Shown here in pieces: positions 1-13,843 of a stretch of DNA of 64,000 bases. The position numbers and the translations under genes were made by a program. The notes under the pieces were generated by a model that was not told where the DNA came from, did not search any database, and saw only the letters and a list, made by a program, of their open reading frames with translations. The stretch lies in assembly GCA_013399875.1 (NCBI GenBank), contig VXAZ01003468.1, positions 494,831-558,830 of the forward strand, in the 5' to 3' direction. This DNA is from Gymnorhina tibicen. Taxonomy: Eukaryota; Chordata; Aves; Passeriformes; Artamidae. Each line of letters opens with the position of its first letter. Position 1 is the first letter of the stretch.

Positions 1-1745
1 TTTCTCTGGCAGCAGCCTTGGCTGGTGCAGCCCGTGGGTCACTGCTTCACTTGGGCTGTTCAGCTGCTTCTGCAGCTCCATAGGAACCTGGGGCAGGAAC
101 TTCTCACAGTTCTGACTCTTTTGGACAAGGGTCACTTCATTGGTCCACGTGTTTTGTCCCTGGTAGCTGGTACATCCAACTGCAGTGCAACTGGAGAGGT
201 GGTGAAGGGGAGGAACAAAGGGTGAGAGGTGGTAAAGCCACCACTGCAACTATGATAAGGCTCTTAGAGAGTATCTTTATTGTAATTAGAGGTCTTTTTC
301 ATTTACAAGGAAGGTGTGGAACAAAAACGTTGCTAATTTTGGTTCTATTATCAGTATAAGCTTAGTTGTGTTATCAGTGCTGTGCAGTAAAATCCTAATC
401 ATACAATGATGTGCATTCACTTCATCTTTTTGAAGTTTTTCTCGTGTGCAAAGTTAACCATTCACTTAATTGCTGTAAGATTATGGCCTGCATTTACAAA
501 AGCCAGTCTAAACTTCCTATATTAGAGGTGACAGAAGCAAAAGTGTGATTGCTTGGCTGCTTTGAAATATTTTTGTTTCTTAACAGTTGCCATGGTAAAA
601 CTTAGCCTTAGGTGAAATATAAAGTTTATTGTTCGACCTTTTTTAAAGTTGAGTCTTAGGAATTTTTTTTTCTTTTCAGAGGAGTGGCATACTCCTTAAT
701 TAATCTGACTTTTTACTGAGATACTAACATGGAATTTCCTTAGTGAGACCAAGTACAGTCAGGGAAGTTTGTTATAACCTCCTTGTCTCCAGTTTGTAAC
801 AGATCAGTATGACTTGCAAAACTGAGGAAAGTGAAGAGAGACGAAATTTTTTAGTCCTAATACTTTAATGTATCTGAAAGACCTCTAGAAACAGGATGAA
901 GTTTTGTGCCCTTTTTTTTTCATAAGAAATTCCCTTTTCTGAAGTAGAAGGAGCTTTAAGAGATGGCATGAAAATCAGAGCACTGCAGTACTAGAAGTGA
1001 AATGCAAGAGTGAAATTTTTTTGTTGTTGTTTATGAAGAATTCTTAAAAATAGATATGAGGATCGCTTATCAATTGTGATCTTGTGTCCTGTATTTAAAA
1101 TGTTTTCTCTTACCTCTTAGGAAATTCTCTTGGGTTTAGAGTCACTCTGCCCCTTCAATAGCAAAAATGTTTTTAAACCATTTATTTAGGTATTTCACCA
1201 AGAAAATCCAGTGTTGGACTGGAAAGGAAAACTAGATTTTTCTAAAGTGGAAAATAAAACTTTTATGTTGGTTTTCTGTGCATTTCCCCCACTCCTGCCC
1301 TGGGGCAGGGAACCTATAAAGTGCAGTTTTAATGGCTTACTGTAGTGGAAAGTATAATGCAGAAGCTTTCTGACAGTGAAGGAATCCAGAAAGTAGTGAA
1401 ATACCAAAATCTGGAGCAATACAGTTCATAGGCAGAAGTGATTAATTGTAAAATCCTTTTAGGCCTAAGTAGAGAACACTGCCCAGGATGTGATGCAGTC
1501 ACACTGGTTCCTGCCCTTAGTGCAGCATAAACAGCCATTAAAATACATTCTGGTTTTATTTCTTCCTGTCGTGAAATTCTTTTGGAAGCTCTGAAATGTT
1601 AATTTGAACCTCATCTGAGCCTGAAAACAGAAGTTGTTTCTTTGCATATTTCCTTGAGGGCCAACACGGGTGGTTTTTTGTGGAGTTTCTTGAGTCAAGT
1701 TTAATTCATGTGATTGTAGGGCATATATGAACATCGGTACTATCA

Positions 1746-1925
1746 TCATAGAATGGTTGGAAGCGACTTCTGGAGGTGATCCAGGCAGACCCTGTGCTCA
1801 AGGGGAGCTAATTCCAAAGTTGGATAAAATTGATTAGGACTTTGTGCAGCATTTCTGAAAATCTCCAGTCATGGCAATTCCATTGCCTCTGTTTGGCTTC
1901 CTGTTTCACTGCTTAATCCCACGCA
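1746..1925 (-). mobile_element. CR1 LINE fragment (3' end, antisense)
   Basis: The sequence tcatagaatggttggaagcg is the reverse complement of the CR1 3' tail. It is followed by diverged CR1 sequence: a Gln/Leu-type block near 1800, then atttctgaaaatctccag and a block like the consensus 'gactccacaacctctctggg'. It is a 5'-truncated, old insertion on the minus strand. The boundaries are approximate. Confidence 0.75.
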
Positions 1926-4900
1926 CTGGGGAGAATGCTTCCCTTGGAGCATCCTGGGCCCAGTGCCTCTCACCCCACACTTGTGCATCTCAGAAAGGAA
2001 TCTGTTTCCATCTCCCTGGGTGGCTGCTGTGGGCTCTGAGCCCCAGCATTTGTAACTGGGCGCGGCTGGACTTTGGATCCCTGGCACCACAAGCACTGCG
2101 TGGAGCCTGATGCTCCACTGGGGCTGCAGCTACCCAGCTTTGCCAGGGCAGACCGTGCTGGTGTACCTTGCTCAGGTTGAACCACAGTGTTCTCTGGTCT
2201 TCCCTCCTCAGCAGTCAGTCAGGTGGATCAGGGTTGATTTGCCTTTGGTAAATTACATAACTGTAAATGTAAGTTACATAACTGCAGTTCCACCAAAGAT
2301 AATGGCAAAAATACGTTTGACCTTTTGATGCTTTCATGTATCTTATGTAGCAGTGAGCTTTTTTCTTACTACACTTTTAACCTTCTTTGAATCAGTTTAA
2401 CTTTTCTATTAGTTTATTACAGCAGTGAAATAGTTTGTCAGCTGTAGGAGAGCTGAGTGAAGATACAGTAGCCATGAACTCCTACAAGAATAAGTTTGCA
2501 TCTCAGTTGAAGTGTTTTAGCTATGTACTCGGAATGCTTGTATAATATCCTTTCTCTTGTTATGAATGTATAGATTTTTTAGCCATATGTCCTCTGGCTT
2601 ATTTCACATGCTTAAATTTAAATCTATTTTTTTTTCTCCAAAGTATGTTCTCTGCTTTTATTCAATGAGCAGTTTCCTTGCTCGACGTGTGTGCTAGCAT
2701 TTTTTCTGATTTGGAGACAAATTACTTTCTGGAAATCTTAGTGCTTATTTGGGGAATGTAATTCCTTATGATTTTTTTAAAACATGAAATAAAACAATTC
2801 TCAAGTTTCTGCTGTAATAAGCAGGATCATATTTCTCTGAAAGAAGTCTCTGTGTGCCTTTGTTAGTATAAGCCTCTTCCATTTCCATGTTCTCAGTAAA
2901 GCAAGAGATGTGAGTAAACTTCCTTGCATTGTCCACTATGATTCCTCACTAACTCCATTCCATTCAGCATCTGGAATTACCCCCCTACTAATTCCCATTC
3001 CACTGACACTGTTTTCTGTTTCATAATCCACTGATGTCTCGAAAGGAAAGGGATCTTTGGTCACAAAGCCTGCTGATATACCTTTGTCAACACTAATTTA
3101 GCTTCCTTGCTCTTTCACCTCTATTATAACCAAAAATTTCTGTATGTGTGAATTGTGTAGCTGTAGTACTTCAGAACAGTCAGTGGTGATATCGATGAAA
3201 TCACTTGCTGCTTTGGGAAACACACTGTTGTAGTGTTTTATTTTAAGTGCTGCCACTTCATATCTATTGGGAGTGGGGTTTACAGTAAAAGGTCAGACTT
3301 TAACTGCCATTATAAAATGTGTGTGATGAACTGAGCCTAATAAACATTAGTCTCTCTATGGAATACATGTGTAAGGAAAGGCAAAAGGCAAACTGTGATT
3401 GCAGCACTGAGTTTCTGGGGTGATTGGACTGTTTTAATCACAAATGTAGCTCTTTGCACATTCAGATTTGCAGTGGGAATGTGGCTTCCTTCCCCATTCC
3501 TATCCACGGTTCGTTCTTGTAAGCACATTTCCTGATAATCTTTTTGGCAACCAGTCCATGTCACTTTGCACAGAAAACCACCCCACTATGTATTCTCTGG
3601 TAGTTAATAACAGTTGCACGTGTTTCTGGTGATCGCTTTTGCTTGTATTCTGTGGTCATCCTTCTTCTCAAGCTCAGTTCTCTGCCTTGCTTGACAGGAT
3701 TTGTTGTTGTCCTCAGGATTTCTCTCAGTTTGTACCTTCACCTCGCAATGACGTCAACTGTAGTGGCTGCTTCAGTGTGACCTCTGATATTTTCCAGTGG
3801 GCCTCAAGTCTCTGTTCTGTGAGGGCTGTGCTTGTTAGTATTTCACCTGAAGTACTTTCCCAGACATTTGGATCCATATTACGCTTCTCAGTGGCAAGGA
3901 TGTTTTTCCATTTTGACTTTGTAATTGGTGAGCCTTGATCCTTCTTCCTTTCTGAAGCTTTTGGGAAGGTTTGTGCCTGATGGCACATGGCGGGAGGGAA
4001 CAAGGCAATAGTGCACACAGAAGGAGGGATACAAAGCCCTGGTTGACTTGGGCAAGGTGGATTATCAAGTTTGTGGATAAACCAGACTGATGATGCTTTT
4101 CCACAAAGCTGATACATGTCTGGCAGGTCTCAGTTTTAGAGATAAAAATACTTGAAGACAATGACAAGATTTCCATGATGGCAATACCTGATGATGCTTG
4201 GCGTGGAAGTGGTAGGGGAGTGTGATGATGCACAAACACCGAATGCCTGTGGATTAGGTCACTGAGGTAGGGTACACCTTGTCAGCCCAAGCATGTGTCA
4301 GCTGAACTGCTTTGTGTAGAAGCCAATTGGGTGGCTTTTGTTTCTGGTTTTGGAAGGAATGAGTAACAAGTGCAATTTCCCACAGTACTGCTGTGAGACT
4401 TGAGCGAGACCTGCTGGCTTTTGGGACAGTGCATAAGGTGACAAGCACAGGGACTCACTGCAATAGAGATCCAGGAGTAGCTGCACAGGGTGCATTTTCC
4501 TAATCTGGTTTCCCGGCTTTATTGCTTGATATGGTAAACATCTGATCATATTATCTCAGTGTGGCCTGCCGCTCCTCTGAGGTGACCTGGTCCCTTAACA
4601 GTGACAGCTACATTTACCAGAGGAGCTACAGCATTTCTTGTGTGGATTTGGTTCTGGGCAAACTGGTGATACCTGAAACAACATTGATGTCCTCTATTGC
4701 TTTCTCCTCAGCTATAGGGAAGTTATTTTTTGAATGAAGAATATTGTAATCTTGTACTTTTTTGTTCTGTGGTCAGTTTTTGCCTTTAAAATAAAAGAAA
4801 ATGAGAGGTACTTGAGTTTGGTTTTAGATAACTGTATTCACAGATGTACTTCCTAGAAAATTTTGGGCTGAAATTTTTTCTGTTCTGTGGGACAGTTGTA

Positions 4901-6632
4901 TAATGTTAGAGTCAGCTGAATATTTATCAGCAGAGATCAGAATTAGTCCCTTGATGATTACAGATAGTGCTTTAATGTCTTCTTCAGCTGTCTGTTTCCA
5001 TAACTAAGTCTTAATCTTTGTTGTTCCTGGCAAGAGCAGTAGTAATTTGCAAACAGCAGAGGTGAACACTCACACTGCTGAAGTAGATATAGTTCTAATG
5101 TCTGACAGTTTCCCTGGTTCTGGAATGAGCTCACTGTGCTCCCAAGGAGAGCAAAGACTGGATTTAGGCTGACAACAATCAGTGAGTGAAAATGGAAAAA
5201 CACCTCCTGTGCTTGTGGGAAATACCAGTTTTTCCTCTTTTGAATGCTTCAATATATTTTTAATTAAAGTGAAAGGTAACATGAGGTAAAATCCTACTGA
5301 AGATAAAATGTGAGAGTGTTTAATTTTACATGAGTTATCAGGTGAAAGGGAACAGGACGCTCCCTCAGGATGAGTGCTTTGCCAGTGTTTTCCTAACAGG
5401 AGCACACTCTGCAGCAAGGCACAGTGTTACAGGAATTTCACCCTACTTGGAGCACCTCAACTTTTAAAATTGAATGCTCATTTAGAAATGATCATAAAGG
5501 ATCTAGCACTTGCTTGGGGCTTTGATTTAATGTTAGGTTAAGGGGTTTGTCTGCTTGTCAGAAGCATGTGAGAAGCCATCTCCATTGGAGTACAGGGGAT
5601 TTTACTGTGTAAATCTGTTGTCATTGTTTGGAATTTCCCATGTTAATCTGCAGTGTGAATGGTGAAAATAGCAGCAGTGTGCAAACTCATGACACTAAAA
5701 TGAATTGCATCAAAATACTGTTAAAATAAAGCACAGGAAATAGAAAAATAAGTTTAAAATACAAAGAATATTTGACGAGAGTGGAATTAGGTAAGGTATA
5801 TTCTTTTACCTGATAAATGAGTGCAGCTGCTTAAAGGAATGGCTCAGCTTCCTGCTAGTCACATCACACATCTTACTCTACCTTATCTGCAGCATTAATT
5901 TTGTGGTTAGATCAGTGATCTGCCTTGCCTCCCTGTGTGTGGGATCACAGGAATGTGTGGGAGCAGCAGAGCAGGCTTACCTCTTTTGGTGTAGACCAAG
6001 GACAAGGTTAAGTGTGGTGGGGCAGGACCCTCCGCCTCTGCATTGGGATGAGATCCCTGTGGGAACCTCAGCATGGCTCATCTCCCCGTTAGTGGGACTT
6101 CAGTGCTTCTGCTTTTTATCCCAGAAGTTTTCAGAGGTATTTTCTGAAAAAATTGAAAGCCATTTCTCTACCATTGAGCACTCCTGGTTAAGAAGCAATC
6201 TGTTTATATCATGAATAATGAAATAGTAATTCCTTCACGAAAGCTAAGATGCCAAATGGCAACAGGTTTGGGTTTTTTCATTTGTTGGTCTGAAATTGCT
6301 GGGAATTGTGTTTTACACGCAGTTCTTAAGGTTTTTATCTTGTGCACCCCTTCTGTATAACTGTGTATGTCCAGGTATCCTTTTTTATAGCCACTGAATA
6401 GATCTCAAATTTGGGTGTGCTGGATAAGGTAAGGATTGATACAAAACCCTGGCAGAAAAGGTAGAGGGAGTAGGAGTAGAACAGAGATAGCCAAGGAAAG
6501 AGCTGAGCGTGGCCTCGGTCTCGTTCTCCCACAGGCCTGCAGTCCATGGGTTCCCTGTGCCGCTGCAGCTCCGTTGGCTGCTGGAGAGGATCCCTGGATG
6601 CTGCTCCGAGTGCTGAGGCACTGCCAGGGAGC

Positions 6633-6666
6633 GGGACAGGACAGGCAGTGGGACAGGACAGGCAGT
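6633..6666. repeat. 17-bp perfect tandem duplication
   Basis: The unit gggacaggacaggcagt occurs twice in immediate succession inside a GC-rich intronic patch at about 6490-6800. This patch also creates long spurious open frames on both strands. Confidence 0.9.
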
Positions 6667-7355
6667 CCCGGGCAGGCTCCCGGTGCTGCCTCCCCACTGC
6701 TGCTCTTTGCACAGCCTGGGGGAAGGGAGCCGTGCTGGGGCTCCTCATGCCTGGCATGAGTTCTTTGCTCCATTGTGGCAGACACGGGCCTTGGATTTGA
6801 GCAGGCATATTCCATCTAGTACTCAGTATTCCTGTTCGGATACGTCTTGCATCGAGGCTGTGGAAGAGCATGCTGAAAGTTTGCTGCCTTGCCAGGGGTT
6901 TGAATTGGGTATGTGATTGCGGAGTGCACTTCATTTTCTCTGCCTTTTCACTTTCCAAATAGTTCTGGAGATCCCATTGATAGACCAGAATAGGAAAGGA
7001 ATTAACTTGGTTTGGATGAAACTTTAATTTTGTCTTTGACAGCCTGGGGAAATTTCTGTGTCTTACAAGCTCTAGAACAAGGCACAAAAGAAAAGAAACA
7101 GTTATTAAAGTTGGCAAGTTACTTCACTTCAAAACACCTGTTTCCTACTAGCAGATCTCTGTGGGAGTGTCATCTCAGTCAGCAAAAACTGGGGGGGCAA
7201 AGGTAGTACAAGTGACTCACATCTCTTGTTCCATATTATATGACTCCCTCAGAGATTGTCCTCTGGTTCTTTCCTTGTGTGTTTGAGGACATTGCCTTAA
7301 AATCAGTTTAGCTGGACGTAAAGTGTTTGCATCCTAAATATACTAATTTGCTTGC

Positions 7356-7380
7356 TTTTTTTTTTTTTTTTTTTTTTTTT
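7356..7380. repeat. Poly(T) run, 25 bases
   Basis: An uninterrupted homopolymer in the intron. It could be the tail of an old retroposed copy on the minus strand, but no body of an element was recognised to the left of it. It is also a likely site of length error. Confidence 0.85.
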
Positions 7381-10300
7381 AATTTCTGCTTGTCAGAGAG
7401 CCAATAGTAGGAGAAGTGTGGAGAGGGAAATACTTCCTTTCACTAAGTTCTGATATTTCTTTTATGGCCTGTTCAATGAACAGAATCAATAGTAGATGTA
7501 CTTTGGTTTCATTTTATGTTCTGTGTGGTATTCAGCATCTCTCCAAAACAGATGGCATCCTCTTAAAATTTAAATCAAGTAATTTTGTAATGAACTTAAA
7601 CACTGTGAAATCTGAAGACAGACATCCCACCAGGACTCCTGGGACTCTTCATGTTTTAAGTACATAGCTGGGTTTCTGGAAGCTTAACATCTCTTCAGTA
7701 TAATGTTTTTCTTAATTAAACCTGTAATCTGTAAGGCAATTCCAGAAAGATTTATGAAATAATTGCAGTACTTTCATTTCAGGAGTTAGCCTTGTTTCAG
7801 GCATTCTGAATTCGTCCTCTGGTTCTTCAGTCAATTTTAGGTTTTGTCCTGCTTTACTTCAATGGGTCTTGTGCAGTTTGAACCTCTTAAATCTTGTAGA
7901 ATTTGTCTAAAGTGTGTGAGCCATATGCACTCCCTTAGGGTTATGGCTGATGTTTTATGACAGTTTTCAAAAGGGAGATGAGTAAGTCAGTGTAGTTGTC
8001 TTCTGCACTCCTGGAGACTTGGCAGTCCAACCTCCACCTCGTGTCCAAGTCATGTGTTGGTGTAGGGGAGCACTGTTAGAGCAAAGCCTTGCAGTGCAGT
8101 GCTAAATACATGAGAGGGAACCATATTCCCTTTGTTCAACATGGAGTTTTCCCTTAAAAATAGTGGGGATTTTCATGTTTGTCAGGTCTTCCCCAAACAA
8201 CTTTGTTAAATGTTTCAGGCTTTTTGCTCTTCTCGTTGACACCTTATCTCCCAAAGTGAATATACCAAGTGGCAAAAGAATCAAGTAGAAGAAGAAAATA
8301 TCAGTTAATTCTCTGACACACAAAAATAGTGCAGCTATTGAGGTGGTTCTCCTCCTCCCCAGTAACCATTGTGGTAAGAGAGAAAGCTGCTTTCACAGTT
8401 TCACCAGTACAAGCATTTTGCATAAGCGGGAGATGAGGGAATAGGGGGATGTCTTTTACACTCTGGGAATGATATCATTAGATTATTTCCATGTAAAATG
8501 CAATTTTGTTTGGATATGCATGTTTGGAAGGATGAATCCTATGCAAATCATGTTAGTACAGACGCAGTCATTCCTTGCAAGCAACTTTGTGCTATTAATT
8601 CTTTGAAATCAAAGCATTGCATCAGATTGCTTGCCCTGCTTTCTGTCTGAGGTGGCCTGTTCCCTGTTGAAGATGCTGTTCATCAAGTAAAATTGGTGCG
8701 TTTCTAAACTTGGTTGATGTTGCTTGGCAAATTCTGTTGATCTATAGTAATGGATTAGTTCCAAAAGTAAATCATGTAGTGCAAGTACAGGTGTGAAATA
8801 GATTGATTGCTTTTATTAGAGAACAGAGCTATTTAGGATTGTGTTCTTCCGTGGTTCTGCTCTGACAATGTTAGATTGTGTCTAAATTAGCCTCTCTTCT
8901 TTTTGTTGTTGTTTTTTATTATTCGTCCTTGTGCAGTGGAGATACTTCTGCAGCTTCATCAACTCTGAGTGACTCTGTGTTACTGTAGCGCTGTTCTGAC
9001 TGTGGACTTCCCCATCCCTCCTTTATGGCTTTCATCTTGAGAGTTTAACTTTCTTGTCTTCACCTACTAATATTGATTCCATTCTGGGATTTTATGTAGT
9101 TCTGTGTGGGATTTTTAAAAAAAAATTAATTTATGAGTGATTTTTTTGCATAATCTTGCATTTAATTTAATCTCTACTTGCTCATTTCATGTTATGTCTT
9201 CCCTCACCCTTTCCTAGCCTTTTGTCATGTTGTCTCTCTAATTATATGTAAATCTTCTCAAAACTTGCTGATGTTTCTTGTAGGATTGGCTGTTTGGTTA
9301 GGTTCTGTCTGCTTTCTTGATTGACTCCGAAAACAGAACTGTCTTCAAACACTGAAATCTCTTCCATCCAAGTTTCTCTCTTATGTTTCTAATGTTCAAT
9401 GAAATTGCAAGGTCAGGGACTGCACTGGGGTACAATATTAGGGTGTTAAACATCTTTTCATACTTTAAAGCACATTATTAGCAAGTATTAAATGTTTAAG
9501 TAAGTTACAAAGACTGAACTGTTGGACTCCCTGTGAGTTTCCATGCTCTCATTTGTTGCTTGACTTTTAAAGGTGCTTTTTAAAAAACAATTAAATTGTT
9601 GAGTTAAATTCCCAGCATTTGTGTCTATCCTGGGAGAGTTTGAAATGGGTGGTGTCTGTATGGATACAGGCTGTACATCTGAAGTGCTGTGATTCATTGA
9701 TTGTTTCTCTTCAGCCATTCATTTGCCTCTGACTTTTTTGCTTGTAAGGTGCTTTTTTCATGAAATCGGTTCCTTCCTCTTGATTTTCTGTATACCAGAG
9801 CAAATCATTTAGGTTGATAAAAGGGAAGAATGGTGCAGGAGCTGGTGGGAGGGAAGCAGAGGACTCTTATGATAAGCTGGCATATTTTCCTAAATGATTT
9901 GGAGCACACGTGGAACTACAAGCTCATTAGGCCAGGAGAGCTCTTTGTACAGGTACATTTACACAGGGTGACCCAGATATTGTAGTGAAAGGTGCCTTGT
10001 TGTACATAAAATGTATGTAACTACAAAGCTGCCATGCTCTAGAATGAAAGCACACTGAACCAAAACATTTCGGGATCAGCTAATTTTTTGAAGTATTGTT
10101 TTTGAAGGTATGGTTACAGATCATACAGTGTTCTCAGGATCTTTTTGCTTTGAGTGGCTATAAAATCTCTCAAAGTTGCTGATACAAATTCCCAAGCTAG
10201 TTTAGTGGACAGGAAGAGCATGGTTTGGAAGAAAAAGCTGATTATGTGCAATGCTGAGTGGGAAGAGCAAGTATTTATAAACAAGCCTGCCCTGACGAAA

Positions 10301-12097
10301 GTATGAACAGTATTTTCTCCATGGAATTTCTTCAATTTGTTATTCTTACAGAACTTAAGATGTTTATCAGTTATTTTCCAGTATATAAAACTTAATCAGC
10401 TTGTGCATAAAGTGGAGTGAAGAATAATTTTCTTTTGTTTCTATTTGGCTGTTTATCTAACTACAGAAGGTATTGACCAAACTCTTCTCTTGGTTTCCCA
10501 CATTGTGTAACAAAGCAGAGAAAACAGAGGGCTTTCTCAGGAAGCTTGTGATATATGTGGAATATTTTTCTTTTCCCGAAAACAAACATTTGGCACTTGT
10601 TTGTCTTTTCTGCTGTCTGTTTTTCTAAGCAACCAGTCTTTCAATGACTGGGGATAACTTTACATTTCTAGAGGTGTAGGTGCAGATTGCTTTGATAGCT
10701 AGTAGGATATGCCGCTTTTAAGTTTGTATTGTCTAGCGGTTCTACCCATTGTTACGAAGGAACTGGTTTTCTCTATGGACGAGACATATGTGAGTTTGTA
10801 GAGCTCAGCTGATGCCGACTTGTACGTGTCATTTTCATAGACTGGTAAAACAGGAAAGGTGACTTGGCTCTTGTGACACTCACTTTTGATCACTTCCACT
10901 AAGTAAATGGGAACTGAGAAAATCTTACTGTCCCTGCAGAAAGTTTTGGGTTTTTTGGTCAGAAATGAGTTCATTGTTTTAACAACACTGATGTCAGGAG
11001 AAGCACGGGACATCTCTGTTTATAGTTTGAGCTGCAGTTCTGTTTGAGATTGCACTGAATGTTAGAGTGGCCTTTGAGCAGTTCAGCTTTCCTGCTGCTG
11101 CTACTTCAGCCCCAGCAGCAGGGAATTCAACAGTGCTGGGAAAAACTGCTGGAGAAACACAGAATGTCTGAGCAGCAAGGCTGTGCTGAGCCCCTGCTGC
11201 TGTGGTTACACAGCTTCTAGCAACAGCTTGTTGGGTTGATTTAAGCTGGTGTTGCTCTACCTGGGTTAGCTGTGGTCAGGCGTGTGAGTGCAGGATGAGT
11301 TTATCCTTAAACTCTGCTGCCTCTGTGTGTAACCTGTCCTGTGTTACCTGGTCAGCAGTCATTTAGCAAGTGGTGTGGAATGCAGGTTGAGAGATGCTTT
11401 CTATGTCAGTAGTTCACTGTGTTGCAGATGTAAGTTCTTAGCCTTTTTATAATGGGAGAAATACTAATTAAAATTCTGAGTTTAAAATCCATGTGATAGT
11501 TTTCTCGAGTTCTCTGTGTGGACAAAATGTTACAAGCTTTGTTTTCTGTAGCTTTTGCATTGTAAAGGAGCTGGTGGGTGCTGCTTTCAGGCAGTAGATT
11601 GCCATTTTAAACCTCATGTTGTTGATTTATTTCAAACACTGATGGGTTAATAGTCTATGAAAAGATAAGTGTTACTATTTAGCAAGAAATAAATAACAAT
11701 GAAAACAAAGAACAGCTCAGGTTTTAAAGTGTGGAAATATATCCAAATGGGGTTGTCAAAGAATGTTTAGAATGGTAGTGGAATCCCACTTCATGAGGCA
11801 AGTAAAGCTCTTGGGATGCTCTGTGGGGAGTAATCCCACATTGTCATGGGGTTATTTATTGTGGTTCGTGGTGTGTTTATGTATGAAATCTGTGATTTGT
11901 TGCAAACACTTTGGTTTCATGGTGGTAACACTGCAGAATTGTACAGCTTTTTTATTTATTTGTAGTAGTAATGCCTAATATTATACATTGGAACATTATA
12001 GTATTCTGCTTTGGATGCAGAATGCTATTGGAGACTTAATCCAGTGAGACTCAGTGGTGCTCTTTAATCCATGCCATTCCCTCTTGGGACTTCGGTG

Positions 12098-12131
12098 TTT
12101 ATTTATTTATTAATTTTTATTATTATTATTC
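12098..12131. repeat. A/T microsatellite-like stretch (TTTA/TTA units)
   Basis: Consecutive tttatttatttattaattttt and attattattatt units form a low-complexity stretch in the intron. Confidence 0.7.
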
Positions 12132-13672
12132 TTCACTAAGTCCAGCAAACCCTCCTGTTGTGAGGTGCTTAAAGGTCTCTTGTGAGAGAAAACAGAGGTT
12201 TGCTTTCCTCTTTGGAATTCCCCATTCTTGCAAATTTATCATTTCTAATAAAAGACAGGAGGTTTTGGATCTCTATAGATAAACTTGAGCTATGTTTTCC
12301 ACCTTTTCATCTCATAATTATTCTTTTGAGACAAAGGAGAAAATTAAGGCAAAGATGATGTGACCCTGCTTTACTGGTGCAAGCAGGTTGATAGAGCTTC
12401 CTTGGCCTGTGCTTTGAGATTCGGTGGTGCTGGTGCTGGAGAAACAAACATCACCACCCGTGGTTCACAGCACAAATAGTTGGGTTGGCTCCACAGAAGA
12501 GCAGCTGCTGTGTGGGGTTGAAAATAGGGCTACCGAAGGCAGCCTGTAGAGATACAGCCTTTGGCTAAATAGTTTTCTGTACAATTTAATATTGCTTTGA
12601 GCAGGAGCTGAAGGGCTGTCCAGGGGCTCACATTTTACACTTGTTTGATTTTTGAGCCTGTTTGTACCAGATCGTGTGTGTTACAGATAATGTCAAAGAT
12701 CATTTTCTCTCCTTCTTTATTGTTTGTTATTCCGTTTCTTCTTTTTCTCCATCCTGGAGCTGTGCAAGCTCCTTCATCAACAACAATAGAATCAAATTGA
12801 TCCTGAACTAAATCGGTTGTTTTCACATTGCTCCCTGTGCTGCTCAGACATGCACGAGCCCAAGGAGGCCCTGAACGGCTCCTGTGGCTGCTTTGTGGGG
12901 CCATAGGTGTGGAAGGGCTGGCTCAGCACTCGTCTGTTGTACCCAATGTGAGGGACCTGTTTGCTTGAAAATTTCAAAATCTAGAATTTTATAAATGATG
13001 AAACTTGAAGCTGTAAGGCAGGAGGTAATTTGGAAACATCTTAATAGCCTCCTGCTGTGGGAATGTTTATCAGGCGTCAAAGTTGTTTTGCTCAGTTATT
13101 CGTCAACAAGTGCCAACTGTGATACAGAAAATCCTGGCCTTTTTGAGAAGAGGTACAGTGAAATGCTTTTAAGGTGTGTGGAGTTACAAAAGGCCTTTGG
13201 TAAGGTTTTGTAAGGGAAGCAGATAATGCTGTGCACAGTTGCTCTGTGAATTCCAGACTTGAAACACTTTTTGTTTTGGTGTGGTGGTTGCTTTTTTTCC
13301 CTTTTTTTCCCCCCCTTGCTCCTTTTGTGAGCTCAGTGAAAACTTTAGGCAGCATGTAGGCTCACTTTATATTGTACAGACACGTGCATATTTCACATTA
13401 GGTTTGCATTGTGAGTGGATATTGGTTCTGTAAGGAAATGGCTTCCCCTGCTGTTAGTGGCAATTGATTTGTGTTACCTTGTTCCAGTGTTAATTGTTGA
13501 AATAGTTACCATGCTTTAAATTCAGGAGGGAAAATAGCACTGCATTACTTGCCTCGTTTATCTTAGGACGGGCATACCAGGGTGAATGTTGTTATGCAAA
13601 CATAAACTTACACTGTTGTTCTTTGGGTTTAGGACTAACTTGCCTATGTCTCAATGCTTCTGTTTTATGCAG

Positions 13673-13843
13673 GGTTCAGTGGTCTCAGTTTAAAGGCTAT
13701 TTTATTTTCAAACTGGAGAAAGTCATGGATGATTTCAGAACCTCAGCTCCTGAACCAAGAGGGCCCCCCAATCCAAACGTGGAATATATTCCCTTTGAAG
13801 AGATGAAAGAAAGAATCCTGAAAATTGTCACTGGATTTAATGG
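13673..13843 (+). CDS. PPP4R2: PPP4R2 coding exon a (first one in window)
   Basis: The acceptor is tgttttatgcag and the donor is TGG|gtatgt. The first base completes a Met codon (AT|G) from the missing upstream exon, and translation then runs [10 protein letters not shown] onward to KIVTGFN. The last two bases (GG) form the Gly codon with the first base of the next exon. It encodes part of the conserved N-terminal PPP4R2 domain. Reading continues open into the intron to 13865, but the splice site and the homology end at 13843. Confidence 0.97.

Larger units (their letters stand above)
1..13672. other. PPP4R2 upstream intron (non-coding)
   Basis: The first exon in the window starts in mid-codon at 13673 and no match to the PPP4R2 N-terminus (about residues 1-38) was seen upstream, so this stretch is read as intron. 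Contents noted are a CR1 fragment at 1746-1925, a 17-bp tandem duplication at 6633-6666, a 25-base T run at 7356-7380 and an A/T microsatellite-like stretch at 12098-12131. Open frames near 1-225, 3725-4239 and 6335-7117 lack splice context or any recognisable protein. Confidence 0.7.

Noticed and set aside
1..240. Possible upstream PPP4R2 exon at the window start
   Set aside because: Neither strand contains the conserved N-terminal residues of PPP4R2, and no splice border fits the AT|G phase needed at 13673.
3725..4239. Overlapping 130-codon open frames on the minus strand
   Set aside because: Two frames overlap, with no codon bias or recognisable motif. They lie inside the PPP4R2 intron.
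6335..7117. 260-codon open frame on the minus strand
   Set aside because: It crosses a GC-rich intronic patch with a tandem duplication, has low-complexity Pro/Ser/Arg composition in the middle and unrelated ends, and shows no splice context or known domain.
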